Assembly: GCF_963678635.1 (NCBI RefSeq)
Contig: NC_087069.1
Span: 5,689,472-5,753,471, forward strand
Source: Symsagittifera roscoffensis
Lineage: Eukaryota; Xenacoelomorpha; Acoela; Convolutidae
Length of the DNA: 64,000 bases
Direction of reading: 5' to 3'
Within the stretch, counting starts at the first letter, position 1. Each line of letters opens with the position of its first letter. Below the pieces are notes generated by a model. It saw nothing but the letters and a program-made list of their open reading frames with translations, had not been told where the DNA came from and made no database searches. Position numbers and translations under genes: made by a program. Shown here one piece after another: positions 22,823 to 34,977 of the stretch.

Positions 22823-23764
22823 TTAAAAACTAAAACTGTATTTTTCTACAAATTTGACTACCGCAAACACTTCCGCTTTGGGTGCTCCGTACTTCATCTC
22901 TGTCTCACTCAAGACTTTGCTCCCGTAAGCTATCGGTCTCAAGACTGTCTTTCCGTTCCACTCCTGTTCTTGGTGGAGTATTCGAGAGATCGCCAACACC
23001 GATGCATCCGTGTCCAGCACGTACATTCCCTTATCCGTGGGCACCCCCAGCACTGGTGTTTCGCATAGCTCAGTTTTTATTCTTTGAAATGATTCTTCCG
23101 CTGCGTTATTCCACGTGAACTTCTTACCCTTCTGCCTCATGAGTTGTTGCATTGAATATACTTTGTCTGCATAGCCCTTGATGAACTCGCTGTAGTAGTT
23201 TGCAAAACCTAAGAAGCTCGTCATTTGGTGTTCTGTTTTTGGCAATTTCCAAGTCAGTACTGCCTATACCGCATCTGGGTCTGGTCTAATACCATCTTTG
23301 TCCACCATTCTTCGATGGCTTGCGTTTCAGTCCTGCTCTTTTCATACAAGCAAACACCTCGTCCAGTCGTTCAATGTGGTCCTCCAGTGTAAGTTTTGCA
23401 ATCATCAAGTCATATACGTAGCACATTACTAAAGTGCCATATTTCTTCCTATGTTTGTCAGCGCTTGTGCCATCAGTCGTTGGAAGGTGGCTGTCGCACT
23501 GCAGAGGCCAAAGAGCATCCTCTTCCAATGAAACAATCCCAGTTCGCATGCAACACCCGTCTTGTCCCTGTCTAGCTTCCTCAGTGGTACCTGCTAAAAG
23601 GTCGACCCTGGATCAAGAGTTATGAAAAATTTTCCTAGGTATGGGATAAGCATCAATCCTAGGTATGGGATAAGCATCCTTCACCGTGACTGAGTTCAGA
23701 TATCGAAAAACACAACAAAACCTTAGTTGGTCTTCTTTCTTTTTAGCCATCACTACTCCACACG
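22823..23764 (-). pseudogene. pol: Extra RNase H-RT fragment between B and C
   Basis: Frames 22823-23245 (connection and RNase H), 23286-23549 (palm with CYVYD in place of YVDD) and the start of 23613-24026 are nearly identical to 33,753-34,678 of D. Both share a ~36-base deletion after the thumb, and a small tandem duplication around DAYPIPRIDAYPIPR with loss of the motif A Asp region. This is therefore a copy of D's RT-RNase H carried in the segmental duplication. Confidence 0.7.
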
Positions 23765-24026
23765 CCCAAACGATCGGACAAAGGCCAGAAAAATTCAGCC
23801 ACTCCATAACCCTAGGCCTGTCGAAGTAGATGCCATCCGAAAATGCATCATCCGGAATGGAGTGTTCCATCATGCTCGCCACATCCAGTAGTCTCACTCG
23901 TATCAGGATGTCCCCTATAATCAAGTGGACTGCACCCTCGCGTATCCTGGGCTGTGTGAAATATTCAGCCCAAGAAGCGTCGTGGATGGCATCCCTCCTT
24001 GCGCGTTGCTTCGCTGTCCAATCCAT
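23613..24026 (-). pseudogene. Chimeric frame: SGNH fragment fused to RT fragment
   Basis: A 137-codon frame starts in the SGNH region (MDWTAKQRARRDAIHDASW; GDILIRV; DGIYFDRP) and crosses at ~23,765 into RT (WACGVVMAKKKEDQLRFCC). The junction in the plus strand is CACGCCC joined to AAACGATCGG. The SGNH part belongs to element C and has lost both the catalytic Ser (GDS to GDI) and the His (DGIH to DGIY). It also has the same internal deletion as A. The fusion marks the recombination point of the tandem duplication. Confidence 0.65.
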
Positions 24027-24125
24027 CCGGTTATACCTGTGATAGGCACCGTCTGTGTTCTTCTTTTAGCTTGCGATTATTACACTCCTCACTAGGTGGT
24101 CTCTCCAGGTGGGAGGTCTCTCTTC

Positions 24126-25150
24126 TCATGCTGATTTCTCGCGAGCCCTTGACTGCAACCTCTCTTGCAACTCCCTGAGGCGCGACGTGCCCGTCCTGGT
24201 TTGACTACTACTGGTTGAACTGGGGGTCAATCCCGGCAGCGAGATTTCCATCAAAGACCTAATTGGGTTTGCCTCAAGATTGCGCAGAGAAGGAGCTGGC
24301 TCTGGAGTCGTCAGTGTTTCCAGGCCCTCATTCATGTGTTCTTGGGCCACACAGTCCAGGTTGAAGCGACCGCCGGCCCGAGGAGCTTTGTCTACCTCCA
24401 TCCGCGACTCTGGTCTCGGTCTCGCGACAGCCGGTTCAGTCGTAGTCCGCTTTTGCTCCTTCGCACTCGCGACCGCTTTCTGCCTGTTTTGTAGCCGCTC
24501 TAGTTCTGACTTTATTTGTTCACAATTGGCTACACATTCTTGTAGCCTCTGCTCTTGCACTCGTTCTGCCATCAGCAGATCCCCATCAAGAATCGCCTTA
24601 ACTCGCTCAAGTGTTGCCTGGTCGCGATCAAGCTTGGGTTGATCCCTTTCATGAGCCGCCTGGTCCCTATCCAGTCCCGTTCCCTTTGGGCTCTTTCCAA
24701 CTCTCTCCTCTTGCTGCCGAGATCCGGATACGACTCTTATGTTTGTTGCGACCGGAATATCGAGGGTAGTTTACTGGTGGACTGAGTCCCTGCTCCCGCT
24801 GGCAGTCTGGTCTGAAGGGGAAACTCCCCCGCACCATATTCCGTGTTGTTGCTCAAGCCAGGGTTTCTCGCAAGGTCATGTCCTCTCAGGCCTCCATCCT
24901 CGTTCCAGGATAAACATCTAGTCTGCTCTTGATTTGATACTCGCTCTGACGTGTAGCCCACCATCAACACGGCTTCAGTTGCTGACTCCCTGCATTCGCC
25001 TTGTGCTTCCAGTTGCAGGATGGCATTCAACATCACCGCCAGCCTCTCGTCCACTTGTGTATAATCGAGGTCTCTCAAGCACTTGTATAGCTCTTCAAGG
25101 GTAGGTCTTTTAAGCGCTGCTGGCATTGACTTCCAGAAACGATCCGCCAT
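24126..25150 (-). pseudogene. ORF2 N-terminal coiled-coil part, element C
   Basis: Starts at 25150 with MADRFWKSMPAALKRP; frames 24737-25150 and 24126-24572, broken once. Unlike B it continues toward the SGNH fragment at 24,026. Sequence identical or nearly so to B. Confidence 0.6.
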
Positions 25151-25607
25151 CGTTGCTGCTTCTCAAGCAATCTCACGTATCAACAAACTCAAGAAAAACT
25201 TTTACAGAACAAATTGAAGAAATACCTTCCCAGTTAAACTCAAATAATAGCTTCCCAGTTAAACTCAAGAAATACTTTCCCAATTAAACTCAAGAATTAT
25301 CCTCCTTTAGTACAGCTAGCGAAGAACCGATCGAGAACTCTCCTGTTTTGTTCGAGTAAGTTTAGCTTGATTGTCAATTCAATTTGCAAATCAATCTGAT
25401 AAAAAAATTCTTTTTTAGACCAAGATGTTTTTGATCATGCCTAGCCTAAACGCCCCCTATTAAAACCTTTAAGACATTATCCCAACAACTCCATTAATAT
25501 GATTCAATTTAGATGTTAAAAATATGCAGATTCATTTTATGTTTTAGAAACATTAATTCTTCAGAATTTAATTGTCATGCCAATTACATTAAAATCCATC
25601 TAGCTGA
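25151..25607 (-). other. Spacer between pol and ORF2, element C
   Basis: Near-identical to 14,270-14,725, including the short AAACTCAAG repeats and the candidate acceptor (AG at 25,397-25,396). No long frame. Confidence 0.5.
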
Positions 25608-26490
25608 CTCGTGCCCCTTCGTAACCAGTTTAAGAACTCTGAGCTCCCCCAACTCAAGACTTCCATGACCATTCAAAGCTCGGGCGATACCCAAGTAGCC
25701 GGAATTGAGACCTCTCGTACCCCTCTTTCGACCATGAGGTCACTCAACCTCGTCAGTGCCAACTTTACGTGCTCGGGGTCTATCGTGTTCCTCTTGTTGA
25801 CCCTCGTCACCAAAAAACACAGATATTATTCAGGAACTTGTGAAACTGAAGGAGGAAGCGCAGCCGTTCATCCTAACCCCGGTCTCTGCCTGAATAAAAA
25901 CTCCATGTTCTGATATTCCCTTTTAAAGTCTGCTTCCAGTCTCGTGTGTTAAGCTCATGTCCGCTGTTATGCGGATCGCAATAGTCTTATCTGAAAAATG
26001 AAGTCGCTGTCTGTGATCAAGATGAAAATTCATTCGATATCTCGAAATTTGCTTTGAAATGTTTTTCTATGGTAGGCTCAGCTTCCTCTTGATCCAGTTC
26101 CAACCCGTAAGTCTCTCTTATTTGCCTGAGCTTCTTTATCATCAAATTTTTGGCGTGGGTAAACCTACCCCCCTCCCCGGACAAAAATATTTACGACGTC
26201 CCCTTCGATGGTGCTGGGTTCAAGTTATTCGGTGGTATTTCTAGCGGCCGCTCGGTGGCTGTCGAACCAAATAGTAGATTTCCTGTCTTCACATGTTTCG
26301 TTGCTGACACGTCGACTTGCTGGATGTTTTGCGCATCCTTTCCGACAGTCTCAAGGTTATGCATCCATTCGAGTACCCTCAGATTTGTGTTTTCCCTTCT
26401 TTCTATCTCGTTTTGCTCCAGGTCTACTCTCGTTCCGGTACGGAGTAGTCTTCTTGCAAGGAATGCTCGCTGTCGTTGATGATCTGTCAC
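25608..26490 (-). pseudogene. pol: Pol C-terminal domains, element C
   Basis: Collinear with 14,726-15,609. The 99-codon frame 26191-26490 is the best preserved part; the 126-codon-type domain is broken. Confidence 0.5.
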
Positions 26491-27462
26491 TCTTCATCGG
26501 CTACCAGCTCGCCCACGATCACCGACTCCTCGCTTATCTCATCTGGTTGTGTTTTGCCAATCAAGAAGTCGTCACCATACCTGTTGTATCTCATACTTTT
26601 CCGTTTGCGATCGCCTTTCCTCCTCCCTGTGGTCATTGGGTGGTCTGATTCTGTCCACTTTGGTACCTCGGTCTGCTCAAGATCATTCCAATCTTCCTCC
26701 GCGAAAGATCCTTTGTCCGAATCCATCTCTATGTTCTCGTTATCATCCATGCTCACGTCCTCGTTGCCGCCATTCTTCTCTCTGGTGCCTTTTTCGTTCA
26801 CCTCACATGCCGGTTCTACCAGTAGGTACTCTAGTCCTTCTATGTTCTGTGGTTTACACCAGTCTTCCGGAGACGGGACGTGAGGTTTCAGGTTTTCGTA
26901 GTGCTTCCCCATTGTCCGACTTGAATGTCATCGGACAACCATATCGTGATATCCAGTGCGTTATCAAATGATCACAAGTCTCTTCCGCCGAAGCCGTCTG
27001 ACATGGTACCACCTCTGCCAGTTTCGTGAAGTGGTTTATAATTGCCAGTATCTGATTGTATCCCGAGTCGGTCATGCAGATCTTCTGCTGGTCTATCTGA
27101 ACGACCCAATGAATTCAGAGCTTTCCACGGACTTGAGGGGAGTTTCATTTTTCTAGGGTCTTTCACTTGCAAACACGACAAACATGCGCTCACCCACCTT
27201 TCGCAATCCTTTCTCAACCCTGGCCGCCAATCAGACCTGTGTAGTAGTCTTTGTTGTACTTGTCTATCCCCTGATGTCCCATCTGATCGTGCGATCTGAA
27301 CAACACTTCCGTCTGGTATAGCTGCGGTAATATGATGAGATTATGCTTGTAAAATAGCTTTTCCTCACCTTTCCTCCTACAGGCTACCACACCATCAGCT
27401 GTGTGATAGAGTAATTCCCTTCTTTCCTTGTAGAACTGGCTCAAGATCTTGTAACTATCCAT
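26487..27462 (-). pseudogene. pol: Integrase with internal deletion, element C
   Basis: Collinear with B, with the same frameshift near 27,140 and the same ~575-base deletion joining SDNGEA to the post-GPY/F region near 26,905. Sharing of both lesions shows they predate the duplication. Confidence 0.7.
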
Positions 27463-28366
27463 TCTCCATGCTTCCTTTCTCCTTATCTTCAGTCCGGATC
27501 CATTTGGAGAGGTTAGTCGTCATCTTGTCACTCAGCTGGGCTCGTATCAGACCATTTGACCATTCAGTTCTCCGGGACTGTGGATGTCGTCTTTTAGCTT
27601 GACGCAAACTATCCTCCTCAATACCTCCCTGTCATCATCCGGTTCCAGGTTTGTCCTGACATTTGAGTTGCACGATAGCTCCTTGAATGGTTTCCTTGAC
27701 ACCGCTATCTTCTCAGGCTCTTCTCCTCCGTACGCATCCTGTTGCTCTAGGTTGTCCCTCTGTTGCTCCTGCGGAAGAGTCAGTTCCCTGTCGTGGTGCC
27801 TCATTTTCTCTTCTGCTAATATCATGCAAAGACTGTCTTGGTCATCACCACTCTTTTCTGAGTCATCCTCCCCTTCTTCGGACACCCCGGAAAATTCTCT
27901 TCCCCACTATCTCCTTCTGATTTCGACCACACCCCGGACTCTTGATCTGGTCCTTGGTGTTCGGCTTTCTTCTTGAATCTCACTTTCATCTTCCGAAACG
28001 TTGTCGTCAGGTTGAGTCCTCGCCATGAGCCGCTTCCCCTCTTTTCAATATGGTGACTTCCGGTTTCTCTTCATCATTGTTCCGTACTACCGGTTTATCG
28101 TCGGCTAGATTCTCGAGTAGTCTCCTCAGATCTTCTCGTATCATCACCCTTCTTGTCTGAACTTCATCCAGGTCGTAGCTTTTCGCTTTTAGTGTTTCCC
28201 TCACTATCTTCGACTTGAGCATCATTTCCATTGGCATCCCTGTTTTCCTCTTAAAAATTTCTTTCGTCTCATGTTCTGCTCGTAGCTCATGATGGTCCTC
28301 TATTGGTTTCACTGACTTGTCAAGCCACCTCGTGAGTGGAAGACTGTCAGAGGTCTCCTTGTCCAT
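27463..28366 (-). pseudogene. pol: RNase H-integrase linker, element C
   Basis: Frames 28007-28366 and 27547-27885, the same as in B. Confidence 0.6.
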
Positions 28367-28450
28367 AAATGAGACGCCATCTTGATTTCCGGCCTGTCGG
28401 CCTCCCTTTGCTCCTGTCTCTCGTAAAACTCCTTATTTTGCTCGAGCTGT

Positions 28451-29026
28451 CGGCATTTTGATGTTTTTCCCTTGCTCTGTGCTCAATAATCATGTTGTAA
28501 CCATTCCGGCGCACTATTCATCTCCCGATGTAGCTCTAGTCCCTTGTGACGTTTTTAACCAACTGAGTGCTCTGTTGTCAACTCGTAGCTTGAACGAATC
28601 GCTACCCAGGTATGCCCCATTTTTTTCTACAAAGTTGACTACCGCGAACATTTCCGCTTTGGGTGCTCCGTACTTCATCTCTGTGTCACTCAAGACTTTG
28701 CTCCCGTAAGCTATCGGTCTCAAAACTGTCTTTCCGTTCCACTCCTGTTCTTTGTGGAGTATTCCAGAGATCGCCACCACCGATGCATCCGTGTCCAGCA
28801 CGTACATTCCCTTATCCGTGGGCACCCCCAGCACTGGTGTTGCGCACAGCTCAGTTTTTATTCTTTGAAATGATTCTTCTGCTGCGTTATTCCACGTGAA
28901 CTTCTTGCCCTTCTGCCTCATGAGTTGTTGCATTGGATATACTTTGTCTGCATAGCTCTTGATGAACTCCTTGTAGCAGTTTGCGAAACCTAAGAAGCTC
29001 ATCAACTGGTGTTCTGTTTTTGGCAA
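28451..29026 (-). pseudogene. pol: RNase H and connection domain, element C
   Basis: A 170-codon frame from 29026, with connection and RNase H segments DTDASVVAISGILH, TEMKYGAPKAE and RVDNRALSW; differs from B by about three bases. Confidence 0.75.
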
Positions 29027-29044
29027 TTTCCAATTCAGTACTGC

Positions 29045-29785
29045 TTATACCGCATCTGGGTCTGGTCTAATGCCATCTTTGTCCACCATTCTTCCCTGGT
29101 ATTTGATCGAGTCCTTGAGAATCTCACACTTCGATGGCTTGCGTTTCAGTCCTGCTCTCTTCATACAAGCAAACACCTCGTCCAGTCGTTCAATGTGGTC
29201 CTCCAGTGTAAGTGTTGCAATCACAATCTCAACTACGTACCACATTACTAAATTGCCAAATTTCTTCCTACGTTTGTCAGCGCTTGTGCCATCAGTCGTT
29301 GGAGGGTGGCCGACGCACTGCAGAGGCCAAAGAGCATCCTCTTTCAATGAAACAATCCCAGTTTGCATGCAAAACCCGTCTTGTCCCTGTCTAGCTTCCT
29401 CAGTGGTACCTGCTAAAAGGCCGACCCTACATCAAGAGTTATGAAATATTTTGCGTCACCTAATTTGGAGAGACTTTCATCAATCCTAGGTATGGGATAA
29501 GCATCCTTCACCGTGACTGAGTTCAGATATCGAAAAACACAACAAAACCTTAGTTGGTCTCCTTTCTTTTTAGGAAATACTACTCCACACGCCCACGGGG
29601 ATTTGGATGGTTCTAACATGTCATACTCTAGAAGGGTCTCTATCTCTTTTCTACAAGCATCTGATTTGCTTGGGGTCATACGCCTCGCACCCACCCTATG
29701 GGGCACCACCGATTTCTTCTAGCTCTAATTCTTGTTCAACAAAGTTGCAGCATCCAATGTCTGCCTTATGTCTCGAAAAAACATC
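29045..29785 (-). pseudogene. pol: Reverse transcriptase, element C
   Basis: Frames 29413-29709 and 29045-29368; CYVVE or WYVVE type loop in place of YVDD (here MWYVVE), and TAG for Trp after TLDVGSAF. Not functional. Confidence 0.75.
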
Positions 29786-29879
29786 CTGATTCCTATCTAG
29801 AACGTCCTTGATGGCTTCGAGCTGTTCGTCTGTTACCTTCCCCCTTAAATGTTAAATCTCTGGTAATACTGGTTTATCA

Positions 29880-30810
29880 ATTTCCAATTCCTCTAGCGTG
29901 GGTTTTTCTGGAAAATTCGATCAGCTCGACAGTCCATCGTCCGTCTCTGACTTAAGTGATTTCACAAAACCTGATGAACATTTTATTTTTTCAATCGTCT
30001 CAAGATACAAGTTTTATCCCTGTGATTTGGGCAATCAAGAACTTCATTTTCTTTCACAATTTCAGTCATTTCATATCTAGTTTTGACGGGCATTGCGTCC
30101 CCTAGCTTCGTTCCCCTCTGGACTGTAATTGGTATGTCAAGAATATTCAACAAGACACTGACGCAGAGGCCACTCTTGGTTATCGAGAAGGATCGTTCTA
30201 AAATAGCAGCACTTTGACTGTTTGGATTGGGTACTATACATACTTGTTTGTTATCGCTTAGTTCAATATAGTTTTCCATCCCTAAACTTACTATTGCCGC
30301 CGCATTTTCTTTTAGCCTTACCCTCCTACTCAAGAAAACTGGAGCCTTATTTTTATTCGCCATTATCAAGTTTATCGGTTTAATGACGTATTACCTTTCC
30401 GGGTTTCGAATCCTGAACATTGCATTGTTCAGATCAATTGTTACATCGAAATTCCTGATGAGAACTTTGCATAAAATGAATTGGTCAGACTCATCTAGAT
30501 TCTCCAACAAGAGAAAACTCATGCACAAGTGGCGTTCTCCCGGGTTTATGACTATTATTGGTGTCCTACCTATAACCCGAAGCGCCCCCTTGTTTGCCGC
30601 TGACAGCCGTATTCTTGAGTCAATCAGGTCATATTTGTCGAATACCATTCTTCTCCAAGTCTCAATTGTATTACACTCAAGACGGCTCCCGTGTCCAACA
30701 ACCCACGCAGTTGTGTCTTCTTTCCGTTTATCCCAATACGTGTGCAGAAACGTCTGCTTCCGTTCCCAGATGCATGGCGTCTTCCTCCAGCATAGCAAAG
30801 TGCCCAATAG
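29880..30810 (-). pseudogene. pol: Protease and connector, element C
   Basis: Frames 30391-30807 and 29983-30369. A one-base deletion near 30,669 puts the DTGA segment out of frame with the following IETWRRM. A further change near 30,390 splits the connector. Confidence 0.65.
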
Positions 30811-31520
30811 ATCTCACTTTTAGTTCCTCTCGTAGATTAACCCCAATATAGATTTGCCCGGTTAGATCCTCATCACATGTTATCATCGTTTTTGTGTAGA
30901 TGTTTTGACATCTATATTCAACATGACCTCATGTTGTCCATAGGCTTCGGTGTATCTGTTGTCTATGCGAACTGATTTACTACCACCTCTCGTGAGTAAT
31001 GCCCTTAAAAACCTAGAAGGACTTTGCGGGCTTATTCCACTCAAGTAATCCGCGTACGTACACGTACACATTTATGTGCATTATTGTCTGATCACTCTGT
31101 TCACTCAGATTTCTCGTTACTTCGTGGCCGCCCACTGTGATTATTGACATTATTCTTGCCCCAATTTTCGTGATGCCAAATGGTTTTCCAGTCACCACTT
31201 TCAAGGTGTTGCAATTGCCCCTGCTCATCGAGTTCTCTCCGGTCCCTGGTTCTGGTCTTGTCATACAGAGCGTTTCATTTAATCTCTGTTTTTCTTTTTC
31301 CCGTTTCAGCCGTTGTTCGATTTCTTTGTTCGCCAAGTCTTGCCTCACTTTGTTGATCGCCTCTGTAGCTGCTCTTTCGTAGTTTATCTCTAGAGAGTTT
31401 CTCTTCTCGGCCCCCGTGGCATGTTTTTTTTTTGTCACGGCCTTTGCTGTCTTTGTTGATAATTCACCACTCGCTGCTTCTTTCTTTTTCAAATTGTTTT
31501 TTCCGATTGTCTGTTCCTAG
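30811..31520 (-). pseudogene. Gag-protease connector, element C
   Basis: A 159-codon frame 31013-31492 extends further upstream than in B because one extra T in a homopolymer restores the frame. It is Lys/Glu-rich and helical, followed by broken frames to the protease. Confidence 0.5.
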
Positions 31521-32615
31521 TATTTTGCACTGCGGCCAGTCCTAGTTTGTGTTTCGGGTTATTCTGATACTTCACCGCCTCCCAAAACAAATGACATTTA
31601 ATTCTGAAATGGCCTTCTTGATTGCAGAAAAAAAAACCTAGCGCCTATCTTGATGATCAAGCCACTTTAAAACTCATGTTCCTCGGTTTGATTCAGGTCC
31701 TCTTCATCCGGTGCGTTTCCCAACCTCTTCAAGCCCTGCTTGTATGTCGTGCAACCCGCCACATGATGATCCGCTGATCCCCAATATGCGCTTGACCTAC
31801 GTTTGACCATGTCGTCTCTAGGCTTCTACCATGACGACCTTTGTGGCTGGCTCCCCCCTTGCATGTTCCTGCTTTCTGAGTATGAGTACTTTTTTGGTTT
31901 CATTAACATGTACTCTCTTGATTTTTGTCTCATCTCTTCTGGGGTCGGTGCATTATCCTTTGATAGTGTATAATACGTTGCCAGCGTCGTTCTCAAGGCG
32001 TCACTTCTCACCCCGTCAAAGAACTTTGAAGCGATGCTGAAGTTTCTTCTGTTCGTCAATTCTTCCGGGTTGCTTTTTTTACCAAGCTCTCAAGATTATC
32101 CAGGAATCGATCGATTGACTTGTCCTCCCGTTATCTCCTTTTTTCAGTTCTCATCATTGCTTGATGACCCTTCATTCCTGGCCCGAATCGATTCAGCAAT
32201 ATCTCGATAATTTTTTCCGCTGTATCACTCTCCTCCTCTTTCTTTGCCTACACGCATTTTAGTGCTGTGCCTTCTAAATTGCTTAGTTTTGCCGCGCAGG
32301 CTTGCCTTTCGTCGTTCAAGTTATCTTGTTCTAAATGTAGTCTCATTACCTCAACCCATGTATCAATGCAACCATTTGAATTTTCTTTGAATTCCTTAGA
32401 TTTTTGAAGCTCTTCCGGGATTTGCCACTGCCTCTGTCACTTGAGTCTGTGTTCCTTGTTGCGAATGCTTCAAGCGTTCTGTTCATTAGTTCCCAGGTAT
32501 TGACCCACGTCATGGCATCCGGTTTTAAACCCGTACGTGATCCTGAGACCTCTTTTGTTCTTGTTGAGTTTGAGACTCCCATTTTCATGGCAGTCCTTAT
32601 CCCTCCTGACGCCAT
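31521..32615 (-). pseudogene. gag: Gag capsid-like and zinc-knuckle region, element C
   Basis: Frames 31826-32059 and 32346-32615; the knuckle segment and the LEGTALKCV-type block are present but out of frame. Same order as B and D. Confidence 0.55.
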
Positions 32616-32648
32616 GGTACTATCAATCCGTGCTAACGGTGTAGATTC

Positions 32649-33500
32649 TCATTTCTTTCGTTGTGGTTTAACGACTCTAGTTCCGGATGGTTTTTTCAGA
32701 AATAATTTCTCTTTGGCTGTTGATTTTTGCAAGAGATCATCAGCACAAAAACTTTCAGCTTGATCCTTGCTCATTGTATCCATTCTGGTCTCTAGACTCT
32801 CCAACTTCTCATTCACAGTGTCATGCTGTTTCTTCATTTCTTCCATATCCTTCTCTCGTTCTTTGTCGGTAGCCTCTACTTTGTCCGACATCTGTTGTAG
32901 CTTCTCTTCCGTCGCCCTTGCCAGGTTAAAGCAGTTGTCTAGGTTCTCATTCTTGTTGTGTCGAACTTCACTTTTTAGCTCTTGTTGATCCTCCTCTCTG
33001 TCTCTCAGTTTCTTGTCGATTTGCTCCACCTTTGCCATCAAGTCGCCCAGCTCAAGCAAAATTGCCTTTTCCTGGTTAGCCGTTGCTCCATGTGTGACCT
33101 GCTCTTCGTCTTGTTTGGTTTCTGTTGTAATTGCGAAAACTGTTCCAAATGTTTTGCGTTTCTCGGTCGTCTACCTTACTTCCTCTTTCGCTTTTGGTTT
33201 TATCTCGACCATCGCCACAATCTTTTCTGTGAACGACGTTCTTTTTGTTTGAGAATCGTCTTTTATCGTTTCTTGCGTGTTACTTGTCAATCAGTGAGAA
33301 CTCTACCGTTTTTTTCTCTTGTTCTTCTGCATTTGGCATTGGTGTTGATTCCGTCGTCTTCCTTTTCACCCCGTCAATACTCTGATCTGGTGTCCCAGGA
33401 TCGGTTTCTCTAGCCGGTCCAGTCGGTTTTTCCATTGCTTTCTCTTGGCCTTATGTTCCTTTATGATTCTTGTATTGACCATGTTCACTGAAGTGTTCTT
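32649..33500 (-). pseudogene. gag: Gag N-terminal coiled coil, element C
   Basis: A 136-codon coiled-coil frame (32649-33059) differing from B at a few residues (EATDKERE versus EDTDKQRE). Upstream frames are broken. Confidence 0.5.
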
Positions 33501-33752
33501 TCTCTTTACTTTCGGTTTTGATGGTGTTAGTTTCCGTTGCGACGAGGTTTGATTTTGCTTGAGATCTGTTCCTCTTCTTTCAGTTATCGATACCCTATTT
33601 TACTTCATGATTTTAATATATACCTTTTCTTTTATCTACAAACTTAATAAGTCCCTACTGTAATATCTGATTGAAATTATATAAATGAAAAATTTCCTAA
33701 TGTATTAAAAACTAAAACTGTACTAAAAACTGTATAAAAAACTGTATAAAAA
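33501..33752 (-). other. AT-rich segment between gag of C and RNase H of D
   Basis: No frame. Shares its sequence with 22,620-22,822, then has an insertion of short ACTGTATAAAAA-type repeats before joining truncated RNase H of D. No LTR is recognisable. Confidence 0.45.
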
Positions 33753-34163
33753 CTAAACTAAAACTACAAATTTGACTACCGCAAACACTTCCGCTTTGGG
33801 TGCTCCGTACTTCATCTCTGTCTCACTCAAGACTTTGCTCCCGTAAGCTATCGGTCTCAAGACTGTCTTTCCGTTCCACTCCTGTTCTTGGTGGAGTATT
33901 CCAGAGATCGCCAACACCGATGCATCCGTGTCCAGCACGTACATTCCCTTATCCGTGGGCACCCCCAGCACTGGTGTTTCGCATAGCTCAGTTTTTATTC
34001 TTTGAAATGATTCTTCCGCTGCGTTATTCCACGTGAACTTCTTACCCTTCTGCCTCATGAGTTGTTGCATTGGATATACTTTGTCTGCATAGCCCTTGAT
34101 GAACTCGCTGTAGTAGTTTGCAAAACCTAAGAAGCTCATCATTTGGTGTTCTGTTTTTGGCAA
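33753..34163 (-). pseudogene. pol: RNase H and connection domain, element D (3' truncated)
   Basis: A 136-codon frame with FLGFANYYSEFIKGYADKVY, LDTDASVLAISGILHQ and SETEMKYGAPKAEVF; ends at the junction, so the last RNase H segment is missing. Confidence 0.75.
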
Positions 34164-34203
34164 TTTCCAAGTCAGTACTGCCTATACCGCATCTGGGTCT
34201 GGT

Positions 34204-34977
34204 CTAATACCATCTTTGTCCACCATTCTTCGATGGCTTGCGTTTCAGTCCTGCTCTTTTCATACAAGCAAACACCTCGTCCAGTCGTTCAATGTGGTCC
34301 TCCAGTGTAAGTTTTGCAATCATCAAGTCATATACGTAGCACATTACTAAAGTGCCATGTTTCTTCCTATGTTTGTCAGCGCTTGTGCCATCAGTCGTTG
34401 GAAGGTGGCTGTCGCACTGCAGAGGCCAAAGAGCATCCTCTTCCAATGAAACAATCCCAGTTCGCATGCAAAACCCGTCTTGTCCCTGTCTAGCTTCCTC
34501 AGTGGTACCTGCTAAAAGGTCGACCCTAGATCAAGAGTTATGAAAAATTTTCCTAGGTATGGGATAAGCATCAATCCTAGGTATGGGATAAGCATCCTTC
34601 ACCGTGATTGAGTTCAGATATCGAAAAACACAACAAAACCTTAGTTGGTCTCCTTTCTTTTTAGCCATCACTACTCCACACGCCCACGGGGATTTGGATG
34701 GTTCTAAAATGTCATACTTTAGTAGGGTCTCTATCTCTTTTCTACAAGCATCCGATTTGTTTGGGGTCATACTCCTCGCACCCTCTCTATGGGGCACCGC
34801 CGATTCTTCTAGCTCTATTTCTTGTTCAACAAAGTTGCAGCATCCAATGTCTGCCTTATGTCTCAAAAAAACATCCTGATTCCTATCTAGAACCTCCTTG
34901 ATGGCTTCGAGCTGTTCGTCTATTATCTTCACCCTTAAATGTTCAATCTCTGGTAATACTGGATTATCAATTTCCAA
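34204..34977 (-). pseudogene. pol: Reverse transcriptase, element D
   Basis: Frame 34531-34977 has a long pre-RT segment (DIGCCNFVEQEIELEESAVP) and the fingers region, then DAYPIPR duplicated, and jumps past the motif A Asp segment. Frame 34204-34467 has CYVYD instead of YVDD and lacks ~36 bases after KPSK. At least three lesions affect the active site. Confidence 0.75.

Larger units (their letters stand above)
13267..23764 (-). repeat. Tandem segmental duplication, left copy (~10.5 kb)
   Basis: This block and 24,148-34,678 are collinear at offsets of 10,881 to 10,918 bases. In the RNase H section I count 3 differences in 569 bases. It contains ORF2 start, spacer, pol, gag and an RNase H-RT piece, all on the minus strand. 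The near identity implies a recent duplication, or an assembly duplication. Confidence 0.75.
24148..34678 (-). repeat. Tandem segmental duplication, right copy (~10.5 kb)
   Basis: Collinear with 13,267-23,764. Differences include single substitutions, a few homopolymer length changes, and an added AT-rich stretch at 33,721-33,760 made of short ACTGTATAAAAA-type repeats. To the right of 34,678 the sequence continues as uninterrupted RT of D, so this is the parental end. Confidence 0.75.
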
